Source: Datura wrightii (taxonomy: Eukaryota; Streptophyta; Magnoliopsida; Solanales; Solanaceae). From it: a DNA stretch of 64,000 bases. This document shows, in pieces, positions 10,435 to 20,988 of the stretch (the first letter of the stretch is position 1; each line of letters opens with the position of its first letter). Under the pieces are notes generated by a model, which was not told where the DNA came from, did no database searches, and saw nothing but the letters and a program-made list of their open reading frames with translations. The translations under genes and the position numbers were made by a program. Where the stretch lies: contig JASDFA010000016.1 in assembly GCA_035772735.1 (NCBI GenBank), positions 170,319,001 to 170,383,000 on the forward strand, written 5' to 3'.

Positions 10435-11812
10435 ATGGAAAGCAGGCAAGATAAAGGAAAAGGTGCGTCTACATCGGGCGCCGGAAGGAAAAGGATTAGA
10501 CTGGGAACGACAGTCCCAGCAACACCAACGGTTCTGCGTGGCCAACGCCATCAATACGGAACCCGATGGGTGATAGAGGAAGGGAAGAAATGGTACCCAA
10601 AGCATAAGGAAAGCAAATACTTCCCCGAGGAGCACATTGCTAGGGAGCCGTTGGCACAGGAGTTTCCCAGAATCGTACATAGGATTGACGCTGCCGGGAT
10701 GAACTTCATCTTTGAAGAGCCCAAGGAGTGCAATCTTCACCTGATTCGAGAGTTCTACGCCAACTGGAACCCAACACTCCGAAGTCACACTATCAAAATA
10801 AGGGGGCAGGTAGTCACTTTTGATCCCCTATCACCTTAATGCCATCTTGGGGGCGCGGGACACAGACGCCCATGTACTCCAGCAGTTGAACATTACTCCA
10901 CCATATGCGGATATCAGACGCATTCTGTGTGGAGCCCGTTCAACAACACGGTGGAGCATACATAAGGAGAGGGGCTACCATCAGACGCTGCCCTATTCTT
11001 AAATGAATAGGGAAGCCAGAATTTGGCTTAAGATCGTGTGTTCCTGCCTGATCCCGGGGGTGCACATGACAGATGTCACCCGGGATCGTGTGTGCTTGGT
11101 ATACGCCCTGATGAAAGGGCTAGAGATTAATGTTGGGGCGGTGATCATCTCCGCCATGAAGAGAGCCCGTTTGCATCAAGGGCACAAGTACGGGTTTGGT
11201 GGCTTGCTGACCACTTTCCTGAGGGGCCTAGATGTTGAGGAGGAGGCCCTTGACTACATACCGCAGATGGAGAGGCGGGCCTTAGACATCACCAAAACTA
11301 AGGCACTCGACACCACTCACGGGCTAGTTCTCACATTAGCCGAGCGACATGCTCGGTATGATCAGTATATGGCCCACATGTTCGGGATATAGATGCTACA
11401 GTTGCGTATAGGCAGGAGGCCAGCAACAGAAGATGAGCTGTGGAAGCTAGAGTTGGACTACCCCTTCGGCAAAAATGCTAGGGCTTTATGCCGAGTGGGG
11501 CCATCTTTTGTGGAGCCCACTGATGATGATGTCCCCACAGATGAGGAGACGCGCCGCGAGGACTCAGATATTGAGTCAAATGATGATAGCGGAGGTGATT
11601 CGGATATGGGGGATGAGGCAACCGCACCTGACGAAGAAGTGGAATACTTCGATTCATCAGGGAGTTTCACCATCTACTTTTGTGCTATGCTGAATTTTGT
11701 GAACACTGGGGACAGTGTTCGATTTAAGTGTGGGGTGGGAGTAGTTAGGTTCTGGTTGTTTTGTTGTTGTTTATGTTTATGTTTTGTTGTTGTGCCTGTG
11801 CAAAAATTGTGA
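10435..11812 (+). pseudogene. Element A ORF2, putative plant transposon protein type
   Basis: The start at 10435 opens with a Lys/Gly/Ser-rich leader (MESRQDKGKG). The body has an EFYANWNP segment, a LNAILG segment, a TTRW segment, and REARIWLKIVCSCLIPG with a following INVGAVI helix. These are shared with ORF2 of B, F, G and H. The C-terminus is very acidic (about 11515-11660). A frameshift lies near 10830, with stops at 11000-11002 (TAA) and 11390-11392 (TAG). The family is commonly annotated as putative plant transposon protein; I see no DDE or reverse-transcriptase catalytic motif, so enzymatic activity is unsupported. It occupies the place where pol or an env-like gene would be. The terminal stop at 11810-11812 lies past the conserved hairpin at 11702, so the original stop was probably lost. 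Confidence 0.8.
11702..11719 (+). other. GNRA-type hairpin after ORF2, element A
   Basis: AACACTG-GGGA-CAGTGTT, a perfect 7-bp stem with a GNRA-class loop, followed after 5 nt by the polypurine-like 12-mer at 11725-11736. Equivalents are at 27632-27647 (B, minus), 55589-55602 (F, minus) and 58090-58109 (H). Confidence 0.65.
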
Positions 11813-13440
11813 TCCTGTGATTTTGATGTTTATGTTTTGTATTGTAATTTGGTGTTGTAATTAATGTGAAGCTGTTGTGTGCTGTATGGAGTTGTTGTTA
11901 GCTGGTTGTGTAAATATTTTTGTTTTATCGAAATTATCGATATTTTTAAAATTTTTCATGAAATTTTTTATTTTTTTTATGATTGGATTTCTCGGCGTTT
12001 GTTTTCGGTGCTTTTACCGAGAATAGTCCCATTGAACCGAAGTCGTAATTAGTGACCGTTCCCTATGATGGATGGATGACGACCGTCTTAAGGGAAATGT
12101 AGTCGATAGAAGTAGATTTCTTTTGCTCTTTATAAATTTTTTTCTTTGGTTTGTTTGTATCCCAAACGTGTCGTTACTTTATGGTTCAGAATTCAGGTTG
12201 CGTGTTGTACATGATATTTAGAATGAAAAGGTGCATGCAACTTTGTAAACATGTTGAGATACCTAGACTATAGAATTCGATGCGATATGATTGAGGCTTA
12301 ATGTTTGAATTCTTGTAATTGGCTGATTGAAGAGGTTGTGAATATGTCTTGAGTTGAGCATGTGCAATGGGTGTGTGGTGAGGTTTCCTTTCTTCCATGC
12401 TATTGTGAAATGTCTAGAACTTGCTTGGTATGTGTGTACGAAATGAAATGAAGGATGTGTATTGTAGGAAAGGATGTAGGCATTTCTTTGCTTTAACCGA
12501 AAGTTTTTTTTTCATTATCGTACCTTCCTTGAATGTACATCCTAGTTAGCCCATTGAGCCTTTAGCCTATTCTTTTCTTTTGTCGAAAAGGTACAAACCG
12601 AGCTTAACACCTTCTTTTCATTATCCGTGAATTTGATCCAAAACTCTTAAGCGCTCAAGAAAAGAAATTTTCCCACAGTGTCATGGAGTAGTAATTGTGA
12701 AAAGAAAGGAAAAGCGGAAGTGGTGAAAGTAAAGAAAAGGTCAAAGGCGCACTTGCCGAATTTAATAAAATGAAGATGTATAACTAATCTTTGTTATTAA
12801 GTCGAGTGTGCTTAAAGAAATGGGAACAAAAATAAAGGAAGGTTTCAAGAAAGGGGAGGATGAAAGAAGAAACAATGCCCATAATGTGGTGGGATATATG
12901 GGAAAGCGCTTAAGGGTGCTGGTTGCTATTATTGGTTAGCCCAGTATGTACTAGTTCCTTAGCTTACATTACAACCCGTCAAGTCCTACGTGATCTTACA
13001 TCACTCGTCCTTATATTAGTGGAGTAATACACTAGAGGCAAGCTTATGGGTCATGACATGATGCATGTGAATTCTTTGAGAGAGAGAGCGAAATCGTGTT
13101 CATATGCCCCTGCATATAATGCTTTTGAGATCATATGATTGAAAAAGGGGAAATTCTCTTGGGTTGTGAGGGCACATGCTTGACGAGAGATTTAATTTCG
13201 TGTCGGATGTCTTGATCAGTTGATTCGCATGAGTTTGCCAAGATCGAGAGTCGACTCGTGAGTCTAGGAGGTCTTAATGTGTTGAATGTCGCTGTATTGA
13301 TGAGACTATGCATGTTTTCTGGATGATTTGCTATGTAATTAATCGGTATAACCGTAGCTTGAATTGTCGGGCCAAAGTAGCTATGATTGGGTGTCAATTG
13401 CATGAGATGTGAGATTATTGTTCGAGGACGAACAAAGTTT
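11813..13440 (+). other. Element A 3' noncoding tail
   Basis: No ORF with domain support. It has purine-rich stretches (about 12660-12880). The AGCTTACATTACAACCC...AAGTCCTACGTGATC block at 12961-12998 is also found in the tails of C, B and G. A segment at 12060-12105 matches 55278-55330 of fragment F on the other strand. Confidence 0.7.
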
Positions 13441-13455
13441 TAAGTGTGGGGTAAG
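13441..13455 (+). promoter_or_regulatory. Polypurine tract of element A
   Basis: TAAGTGTGGGGTAAG directly before the 3' LTR, the expected plus-strand primer site for reverse transcription. Confidence 0.8.
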
Positions 13456-14902
13456 TGATGTTGGGCAAAATTATATGCCCAAGTGATACTCAAATGCTTC
13501 ATTTCGTCGTGTTTATACATTGATAATTGTACCTTCTCATGTGATTTGTAGTAAAATGTGAATTTATATTAACCAACATGATTAGTGTTTTTTTGCAGGA
13601 AAAATATAATTTTAGGAAGCTAAGATGCATGTTGGGAGAAAACGGGAAGAGACTCAGAAGCGAGCAGTGAAAAAGGCTCAGGTTATGCAACAAACTAAGG
13701 AGCTCCGTGATGGAGCCGTGTCACGCTGCCATCGCGGATGCATTCTGCCCCGGATGATAAAAATATGCCAAGTTACAGTGAAGGTCCGCGTTGGGGCCGT
13801 GGCACGTTGGCCAAGCCCCGCGTTGCACGCCGTGGCACGTTGGCCAAGCCCCGCGTTGCACGCCGTGGCATGTTGGGCATAATTACATGGAGGACCGAAT
13901 TCCAGTGAGGGTCCGCGTTTGTGGCGTGTCATGGAGGCAGTGCTCCGCGATGCACTCTGTGACACGTTGCTTGTTATTCCGGGAAAAATTCCCACTAGTA
14001 TAAATAGCACACTTAGGTTTATTTTTAATTATGCTGACTTGGTTGAGCAAGAACGTGGGTTACAGGCAGTTGAGGGTACGAAATTCTTAGGGTTCTTCTC
14101 TATCTCTTTCTTCCTTATTTCAATTATTTGTATGATTTACACTCATTTAACGATGTTTAATCCACAAATGAGTGGCTAAATTCACTTCTTGCTGAGGTTA
14201 AAGAACATTTGTAGTGGAATATGATTATTGATCATCTTGGTTTTTCATCTTTTCTTTCATGGTTATTCTATTAATTCTTGTTCTTACTGCATTAATGTTT
14301 GGCCAATATTAATGTATATCTAAAAAATCCGGTTTGCGCTCGAAAGAGAAAGAAATTGGAAAGTTGTGAGTTAATAGGATATGATCTCTTCTTGGTTTGG
14401 GAAAATTGAGAATTGATTTACCTTCAGAATAGAAATATATCTGAAAGTCGTATTAGTTAATTAAGGAATCAGTTTCGTATGGCTAGAACATGAATTTCTT
14501 CTTATCACAGAAATGTAGGTGGAAGGTTCATGAATCTTAAGTTGGGTTAAATACGAGAGTTTTAATCCATAGGCAATAATTCTTGACTAGCAACCGGAGG
14601 AAAGATTAACCAATTTGTATCAATAAATTGCTTCCCTGCATGTTCATTTTAGCCTCAGAATGCTCATTACTATAGTTCAGACTCAATTTGTACATTTGTT
14701 TTAGATTAGCATAAATTAGGAAACAAACTCCCAAAATCTTCTTGAAACTGTTGTCTGCATTATTAGAGTTAGAGTTTATTAACGCTTGATTCAATTATTA
14801 CCTTGGTCCAGTCCCTGTGGGATCAATACTTGGCTACTCTAGCCATTTTACTACTTGTTCGACCACGTGCACTTGCGTGTAGGTATTCCAAACAGCCGAA
14901 CA
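13456..14902 (+). repeat. Element A 3' LTR
   Basis: 1447 bp, matching 5101-6513. It contains a 33-bp tandem duplication (13801-13833 and 13834-13866) that is single in the 5' LTR and accounts for most of the length difference. The 12-bp inverted repeat of the 5' LTR is damaged here by C-to-T changes in both arms. TATAAATA is at 13999-14006. The duplication GCTGC follows at 14903-14907. Confidence 0.93.
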
Positions 14903-15590
14903 GCTGCATGTCGGGTAGAAGGTCAATACCAAAATCAATTTCCCTCTTGGGAGGAACACCTGGTAAATCATCTGGAAATACTTCTGGGTACTCACGCACC
15001 ACCGGAACTGACTGGATAGTCAGGGTCTCGGACTCAACATCCTTAACCCTAACTAGATGATACATACAACCCTTGGAGATCATCTTCCTAGCCTTAAGAT
15101 AGGAAATAAAACAACCTACGGGCATAGCCGAACTACCTTTCCACTCTAAGACGGACTCACCCGAAAAATGGAACTCCACCGCACGGGTTCTACAATTAAT
15201 GGAAGCATAACATGCATACAACCAATCCATGCCAAGAATAATATTAAAGTTAGTCATGGCTAACTATACAAGGTCTGCGGAGGTGAATTTATACAATATA
15301 GTGATCGGGCATCTTTTATACACTCGCCTAGTTACCACCGAATCACCAACAGGAGTAGAAACTGAAAATGGTTCTGACAGAGTCTCGGGACTAACTCCAA
15401 AGCTACTAGCAATATAAGGTGCCACAAAAGACAAGGTGGCCCCGGATATAACAAAGCATAAACATCAATATGGAAAACCCGTAACATACTAGTAACTACA
15501 TCCAGCGAAGTCTCCTGCTCCTGACGGGTCGCAAGGGCATATAACCTATTCTGATGCTGACCGCCGGCAAAACTAGTCATGGCACCCTAC
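14903..15590 (-). pseudogene. pol: D1 protease and pre-RT linker
   Basis: Minus-strand coding continuing from gag. The protease segment reads MLRVFHIDVYALLYPG, where related elements have LLDPGATLSF. The catalytic Asp is Tyr, and a one-base deletion follows directly. After this comes an IILGMDWL segment, the conserved linker (WKGS, ISYLKARKMI, VREYPEVFPDDLPGV) and IDFGIDLLPD, the lead-in to reverse transcriptase. Element A interrupts it just after LPDMQ, and the sequence resumes at 5100. D2 has the same Asp-to-Tyr change, so the defect was probably inherited. Confidence 0.8.
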
Positions 15591-16730
15591 TGAGGGGGAC
15601 ATGCTGCTGGAGCAGCTAAACTAGAAGCTGGCATACGGGCTCCACCACCCCCTGATCTGGCTGAAAGGCAATCCCTGAGTCAGTGTCCGAGTTTACCACA
15701 CCCGAAACAAGCATCTATGCCAACTAGGCACCTTCCTGGGTGATTCTTGCCATACCCCGCACAAGCTGGGAAAGTGTGCTCTATCTGCATGCCACCCTGG
15801 CCTCTCGAATCTAAAGCCCTGCTCCTTTGATCTCCTCGTGATCTAAAGGGTGTACTGGCTGATGATGGTACTGGAGTAAAAGACCTGTGCTGAACTGCTG
15901 ACGCTGTCCACCCCCCGATCTGGCCTGAGAAATACCATAATTGTCTGTCCTGACCCTCTTGGCCTCTCTCTGCCTCCGATACACTGAATCCATCTGCTGG
16001 GCATGCAACAGTATGTGGGGAAAATCTATATCCCGATGCAGCAATGGAAATCCTACAATCCTTATCTAGGTAGTCTGCCACTCCATGCATAAATCGGCTC
16101 ACTCAAGCCCTCTGCTCTGCCACCAACTCTGGCGCATACTTGGATAAACGGGTGAACTCCAAAGCGTACTCCTAAACTAACATATCACCCTGCTTTAGAT
16201 TTACAAAGTCGTCCGCCTTCAGTTCCCTCATCTCACGAGGGAAGAACCGATCCAGAAATGCCGCGTGAAACTCTTCCCACCCTATAGGGCCTGCCCCCAT
16301 TGCCCTACCATCTTTCCATTGCTTGAACCATATACGTGCCACCCTTTTCACCTGATAAGAGGCCAAATCAACACTCTCCATTTGTCACCCCCATGACCTG
16401 GGTGATCTTTAGAATCTCATCGATAAAGTCATGTGGGTCCTCATCCACCTTGGACCCAAGGAACTCCGGTGGGTTCATCCTCAAGAAATTTCTAACTCGA
16501 GCTGCCACCACATTGCCATTCTGTAGGACATGTGCAATAGCCTGCTGATTGATCTGAGCGGTTAAGGCCTGCGCATGCATCTGGATAGCTGCCCGAAACT
16601 TAGCATGGGCAACTGGCTCTGGTGCCTGGTGCTCCTAAACGGGTGGGGCTTGCTGGTTCCCATTACTGTTGTCATCCTCGTGACCTTCACCATTACCATT
16701 TCTCCTACCATTCATTCTTCGAGGAGTCAT
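15591..16730 (-). pseudogene. gag: D1 gag
   Basis: The start at 16730 opens with an Arg/Asn/Gly-rich leader (MTPRRMNGRRNGNGEG). The capsid core carries MNPPEFLGSKVDEDPHDFI, a WFKQWKDGR segment and FHAAFLDRFFPREMRELKA, then a basic linker. The tail has a double zinc-knuckle region ending CFGCGKLGH-x-LRDC (with a TGA at x). Other stops include a TAG after the MLV of the QGDMLV segment, where D3 has Gln, and a TGA in RA*VSRF. A change of Cys to Tyr affects the first knuckle. The protein would form the virus-like particle. It is non-functional here. Confidence 0.85.
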
Positions 16731-16923
16731 GATTCTGCAATCACGAATAGCATGAATTAGAAGGATAGAAAGACTTTTCATCGCACGACATAGATCATGA
16801 AAGAAGGGAACATTTCCTAAATGTCTCATAGCCTCTTCATCATAAGTGTGGCACACTTCACACCCATGAAAAAAACTCTACTTAACGCAGCTTTCAGACA
16901 CCCTAGGACACTTCAAACCTATG

Positions 16924-16935
16924 GCTCTGATACCA
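16924..16935 (-). promoter_or_regulatory. Primer-binding site of D1 (tRNA-Met type)
   Basis: TGGTATCAGAGC on the minus strand, the standard initiator tRNA-Met primer site of many plant LTR elements, a few bases inside the D1 LTR end. Confidence 0.9.
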
Positions 16936-16939
16936 AGTT

Positions 16940-19232
16940 TTTCATGACCTGAATGAGGCTCAGATCGTAATGTGGCAAAAGGAACCTCGAGAGACTCTAA
17001 GTCGACCTATGGCATGAACATTCATATAACTTGACAACACTTAAAGCGGAATACTGGACATACGATATAGTGGCAACATTAACGTAACATAACATAACAT
17101 GATAAGCGAAACGTACTAGCATTACATATTAGTTGAGTACTACAATTAGTCTGAAAGCCTCTATCATACCGAATTGGTTGATGGGACAACATCCCCAAAT
17201 AACCTGACAAACTGAAACAAAAAAACATCACTGTCTGAACATATGGCCCTTGGAACATGGGGACAGACCAAAAGGGCTGATAGCTAATTCTGAAAGGGGC
17301 TACTGACGGGGATGAGCTTGAGAGCCGAGACCTATATCATGAAACGATACAACATAGAAAGTATGCGATCAGTACATGGAATGTACTGAGTATGCAAGGT
17401 AAGTAAAACAAATATTTACAATATATAAAAGCTCATAAATGATCGTAAGAGTAGAAAATCATGCTCATAACATAAATATCGTAATATAACATAAGGCTTA
17501 AGGTTTTCAAAACATTCGTAATACAGTCATAATCATAATCACAATCATAAGATAAAAGCTTTATTGAACATGACTTGAGCCAATATACATAATCATAAAC
17601 ATGCATAAATCATGAGGAATAGTGGGTGATTCTCATAACCGACATACCCCATACAAGCACACATAAAGCCCGACTTGTAACCCTAGTCTGGAGGGCGTTC
17701 GTACCTTTCCATGGGTAGAACCATGAAAGGCGTGATATCACCATGAAAAAGGCCCATTAGGGAAAGGGAACATTCACAAGGGAGGTCCCATCATGTCCTA
17801 CAGAGGCACGTAGTTCTGAGATTCGGGGCAGAACCTAGGCCTCGAACCTACTCGGTGTTAAATACTACTCCCAAAGCATATATAGTGCTCATAGTATAAT
17901 ATGAATGAGATTCATGGGCTAGTTAAATCATGATAATCATGAATATGCTTGTAAATACGTGAACTAGCCATGAAATAAGGCCCGTGAGTCAGACAAAATA
18001 TAGTTCATAAATCATGGGATTCATGCATACTTGTAGATCATACATATACCTTGAAAATCATCAAATCATAACGGGTATTTGAATAAATCCATATTTCAAA
18101 TCATAAATCATGATGGGTTTATGAATATCAACAATTGAAGTAAAGATCATAACTCGACTCATCATAGAACATGCATAATTGGACTTAATTTAGTAGAAAT
18201 TGAAATCAATAGTTTTATAATTAAAATAGTTGTAGAATCTGACCATAATTCAGAAAATATGATGTAAATCACAAAAGATCATAACCCATTAATAGATCAT
18301 TAGAATTCCACAAGATTTAAGTCAAGACCCTACAAGATTTTTGATCAAATATCATGAATTAGGAAAGATTGGGAATGGGTGTTAACGAAAACACCCATTC
18401 ATAACCCTACATACCTGGGTAAGATCAAATTTCTACACTCTTTGGAAGCCCAAGGGAAAATTAATGAAGAAGACCTTGAAGACTAGCTTGATCACCCTTA
18501 AATTTTTCTAACTTCGCATGCATAAGAATGAATAGATTAGGAAGGCTTAAACTATCTTATTACAATCAAAAAATAACATAAAACGATGTAGTTTAGGACC
18601 CTAGAGCACAGAAATGACGAAAATACTCTTAATGAAATACCCTGAAAAATCTGCACTGGATGATCTACAGACGTACCAATGAGTGGTTGGACTCGTGGTA
18701 TCCATTTCGTCATATGCACTACCAAATCCCTAATCTTCAGATTCAACCCACGACTCTATAGGATGAGTCGTCCCTTCATCTAATGGGTCGTTGATTCGAT
18801 TGTTGTTTTCCCCTTCAAATTCTGCACTCCTCACGAAGAGCTTCATCAAGACTCGTTACTTCATCCAACAAGTCGTGGTTTCCTTACGTTAGGTCCACTA
18901 GAAACTTTACATATTCCCCTACAATGACTCGTGACCACAAATCGTTACATCTTATGACGGGTCACGGGATGACCCGTCATATCCCCTAATGCCGTAGTCC
19001 AGTACCCACCAAGGTTACAAACAACGACTTGTTATTCCCAAAAATGAGTCTTTACATCACTTGTTATTTCCACTGCCACCAGACCTACACTTCCCACGAC
19101 TGGATCCAACGGATCATTGGTTAGACCAACGATCCTTTGGGTTGTCCATCCTACAACATCTTTCCTAGTTTTCAGCCAACTTTCATTTTTTTTGATCCCG
19201 GATCTAATCTTTGGCACTTTCGGGGTATTATA
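16940..19232 (-). repeat. D1 5' LTR
   Basis: About 2293 bp on the minus strand, homologous to the complete D2 LTR (52548-54847). Its ends are eroded: TATAATACCCC for TGTAGTACCCC, and GGTCATGAAA for GGTCATGACA. The first part (about 18650-19100) carries ACGACTCGT-type motifs. The inner part has the GATACAACATAGA...GTACTGAGTATGCAAGG segment seen in D2 and D3. Confidence 0.85.
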
Positions 19233-19468
19233 AACACTTATCCTTGTTATTTCAAATATTGATAACAACAACAATTGTGATCTTGTTTTATTATTGTTTT
19301 TCTTTAAACCTCCCCATTTGGAGATAACTTACCAACAAGTCTAAGTATCGGCATTAGTCTAGATCTTACCTTATTTCTTGTGGGTTCGACCCCAACCTCT
19401 TTGTCGGGTTCTTTATTGACAACGTCCACTTCATACTTTTCCAGAAAGTGTAAGTTTGAGCGTTATCA
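19233..19468 (+). repeat. Right end of element C 5' LTR
   Basis: Aligns with 39381-39616, the end of the C 3' LTR, including the CAAATATTGATAACAAC and GAGCGTTATCA segments. It starts exactly where the D1 LTR ends, showing that D1 inserted into this LTR. Confidence 0.85.
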
Positions 19469-19472
19469 AAAA

Positions 19473-19490
19473 GTGCACCATTGCCGGGGA
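19473..19490 (+). promoter_or_regulatory. Primer-binding site of element C (degenerate tRNA-Asp type)
   Basis: GTGCACCATTGCCGGGGA agrees at 14 of 18 positions with the tRNA-Asp-type site, including the last ten bases. It lies 4 bp after the LTR end. Confidence 0.7.
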
Positions 19491-20372
19491 GTATGACTAA
19501 GATTAGATTAATTGCTTATATTTAACTTTTGGTTGTTATTTCCTTAATTACGGTTTCTTTTTGTTTTTGGACACCCACAGGTTGTCGCTTTGTGAATGCC
19601 AAGTACTCGAAGGAGTGGAAACCCCCTGATTCCTTTGGATATCGAACTTGAAAGAACACTATGAAGGATGGAAAACTAAGAGTAGAGAGCTGCCTGTCTT
19701 GCTGAAGAAGCTAGGCAAGCTGAGCTAGCTCGACAAGCTGCACTTCAGGAAGCCGATGATGCTCAAGATGAGGTTGTCAATGCTGGTCTCCATGGAAGGG
19801 GCAACAGAGGCCAAAGATATGCCCCTCAATTCTTTGATGATGATGACCCAGACATTAATAAAGTCGGGTCAACTGGAGCTATTGTACCACCACCTTTGCC
19901 TGCTAGGCAAAAATTGACATCACTAGCACCATGATTCAATTGTTGAACATGAAGGGGGCGTTTAGTGGTCATACAACTAATGATGCCAACATTCACTTAA
20001 TGAACTTTGTTGGAATATACAAGGCGTACAGGTTGCCCGAAGTAAGCCAGGACGCAATAAGGGTAAGACTTCCCATTCTCTCTATCTGGGGAAGCTACTT
20101 TATGGTTATTGGAGTTGCCCAACGACTCCATTACCAATTGGAGGGATCTCAAACATGCTTTTCTGGAGAGATTCTTTCCACCCTCCAGGATACTGTAGCT
20201 TAAGGATGAAATATATAATTTTCGACAACTGAAGACAGAGGCACTTCATGAAACCTGGTTGAGATTCAAGAAAAAGTTGACCAAGTGCCCAAACCACAAA
20301 ATTCCTGATGACAGTTTGTTGGAAATATTCAATAGATCACTACATAACAGTACTAAATCTATAGTAGACACA

Positions 20373-20988
20373 CACTACTAAAAATATTGTCAAAATTGAG
20401 GGAATAAAAATCGATGGACTGAGTCGGTTTGAGAAATCGAGGGAAAACCGATTTAGTCCGTCGATTTTCAATTTTTTTTAATTTTTAAAAAAAAATAATG
20501 GACAGGGTTGTCCGTTGATTTTTTTCATGCAAATATTTGTGAATTTTTTTATTTTTTAAAAAACAACCGAGAGACTCCCTCGGTTTTTTATTATTTTTTA
20601 ATAAAAACTGAGGGATTGAGTCAGTTTTTGAAGTGAAAAATTGTAATTGAAGAGTATAAATAAAAACAGAGGAAAAAATTCATCAAATAGTATGTACAGT
20701 CGAGTGGTAGAATTGTCTAATGCCATAGTAAATACATGGGTTCGATTCCAAGTAGCATATATATATAACCGACGGACAAACCTACCTTGTCCCTTGTTTT
20801 TTTTTAAATTTCTAATTAATTTTTTAGTTTTTAAAACCGACGGACTGGGTCAGGTGTCCCTACCCGATCTGTCAGTTTCACAATTTCGATGAGCCAAATT
20901 CCATCGGCTATAAGTGCATCGGTTTGGCTAAAAAAATTGACCCTGTCCGTCGGTATTGGACCTCATTTTTGTGTAGTTTTGTTTAGTG
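20373..20988 (+). mobile_element. Non-autonomous CACTA-type DNA transposon
   Basis: 616 bp starting CACTACTAAAAAT and ending TAGTG, with a 3-bp ACA duplication on each side (20370-20372 and 20989-20991). Removing it with one ACA restores the gag codons ATA-GTA-GAC-ACA-GTG-GCG. The interior is full of subterminal motifs related to GACGGAC and ACCGAnnGACT in both orientations, a CACTA-family trait. There is no transposase ORF. The orientation is arbitrary. Confidence 0.8.
20697..20749 (+). promoter_or_regulatory. tRNA-like Pol III A and B boxes inside the CACTA element
   Basis: An A-box-like CAGTCGAGTGG (20697-20707) and a perfect B box GGTTCGATTCC (20739-20749) are 42 bp apart start to start, as in tRNAs and tRNA-derived SINEs. 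No matching acceptor stem is visible, so this is not a tRNA gene. Confidence 0.45.

Larger units (their letters stand above)
5101..14902 (+). mobile_element. Element A: complete RT-less Athila-like retrotransposon
   Basis: This 9802-bp element is flanked by the exact 5-bp duplication GCTGC (5096-5100 and 14903-14907). LTRs begin TGAT and end CGAACA. It contains a tRNA-Asp-type primer site, gag, protease, spacer, ORF2 and a polypurine tract next to the 3' LTR. Reverse transcriptase, RNase H and integrase are absent although the ends are intact. About 205 bp of the two LTRs compared by eye (from about 5581 and 13971) show about 8 differences, so it is young relative to C. It sits inside D1, which sits inside C. 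Confidence 0.92.
4837..19232 (-). mobile_element. Chromovirus D1 (Tekay/Del-like), truncated, carrying element A
   Basis: A minus-strand element inserted in the C 5' LTR. It keeps its 5' LTR (16940-19232), tRNA-Met primer site (16924-16935), gag, protease and the N-terminal part of reverse transcriptase. Element A splits it within the linker before reverse transcriptase. The left end stops inside reverse transcriptase at 4837. One deletion from there into the C LTR removed the rest of pol, the D1 3' LTR and ~745 bp of C. Confidence 0.8.

Noticed and set aside
10435..11812. ORF2 as an active transposase
   Set aside because: The family name contains transposon, but I see no DDE triad, zinc finger or terminal inverted repeats of its own; the ORF always sits inside an LTR element.
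20697..20760. A tRNA gene
   Set aside because: A and B boxes are present but there is no acceptor stem or complete cloverleaf; reported only as a Pol III promoter-like pair.
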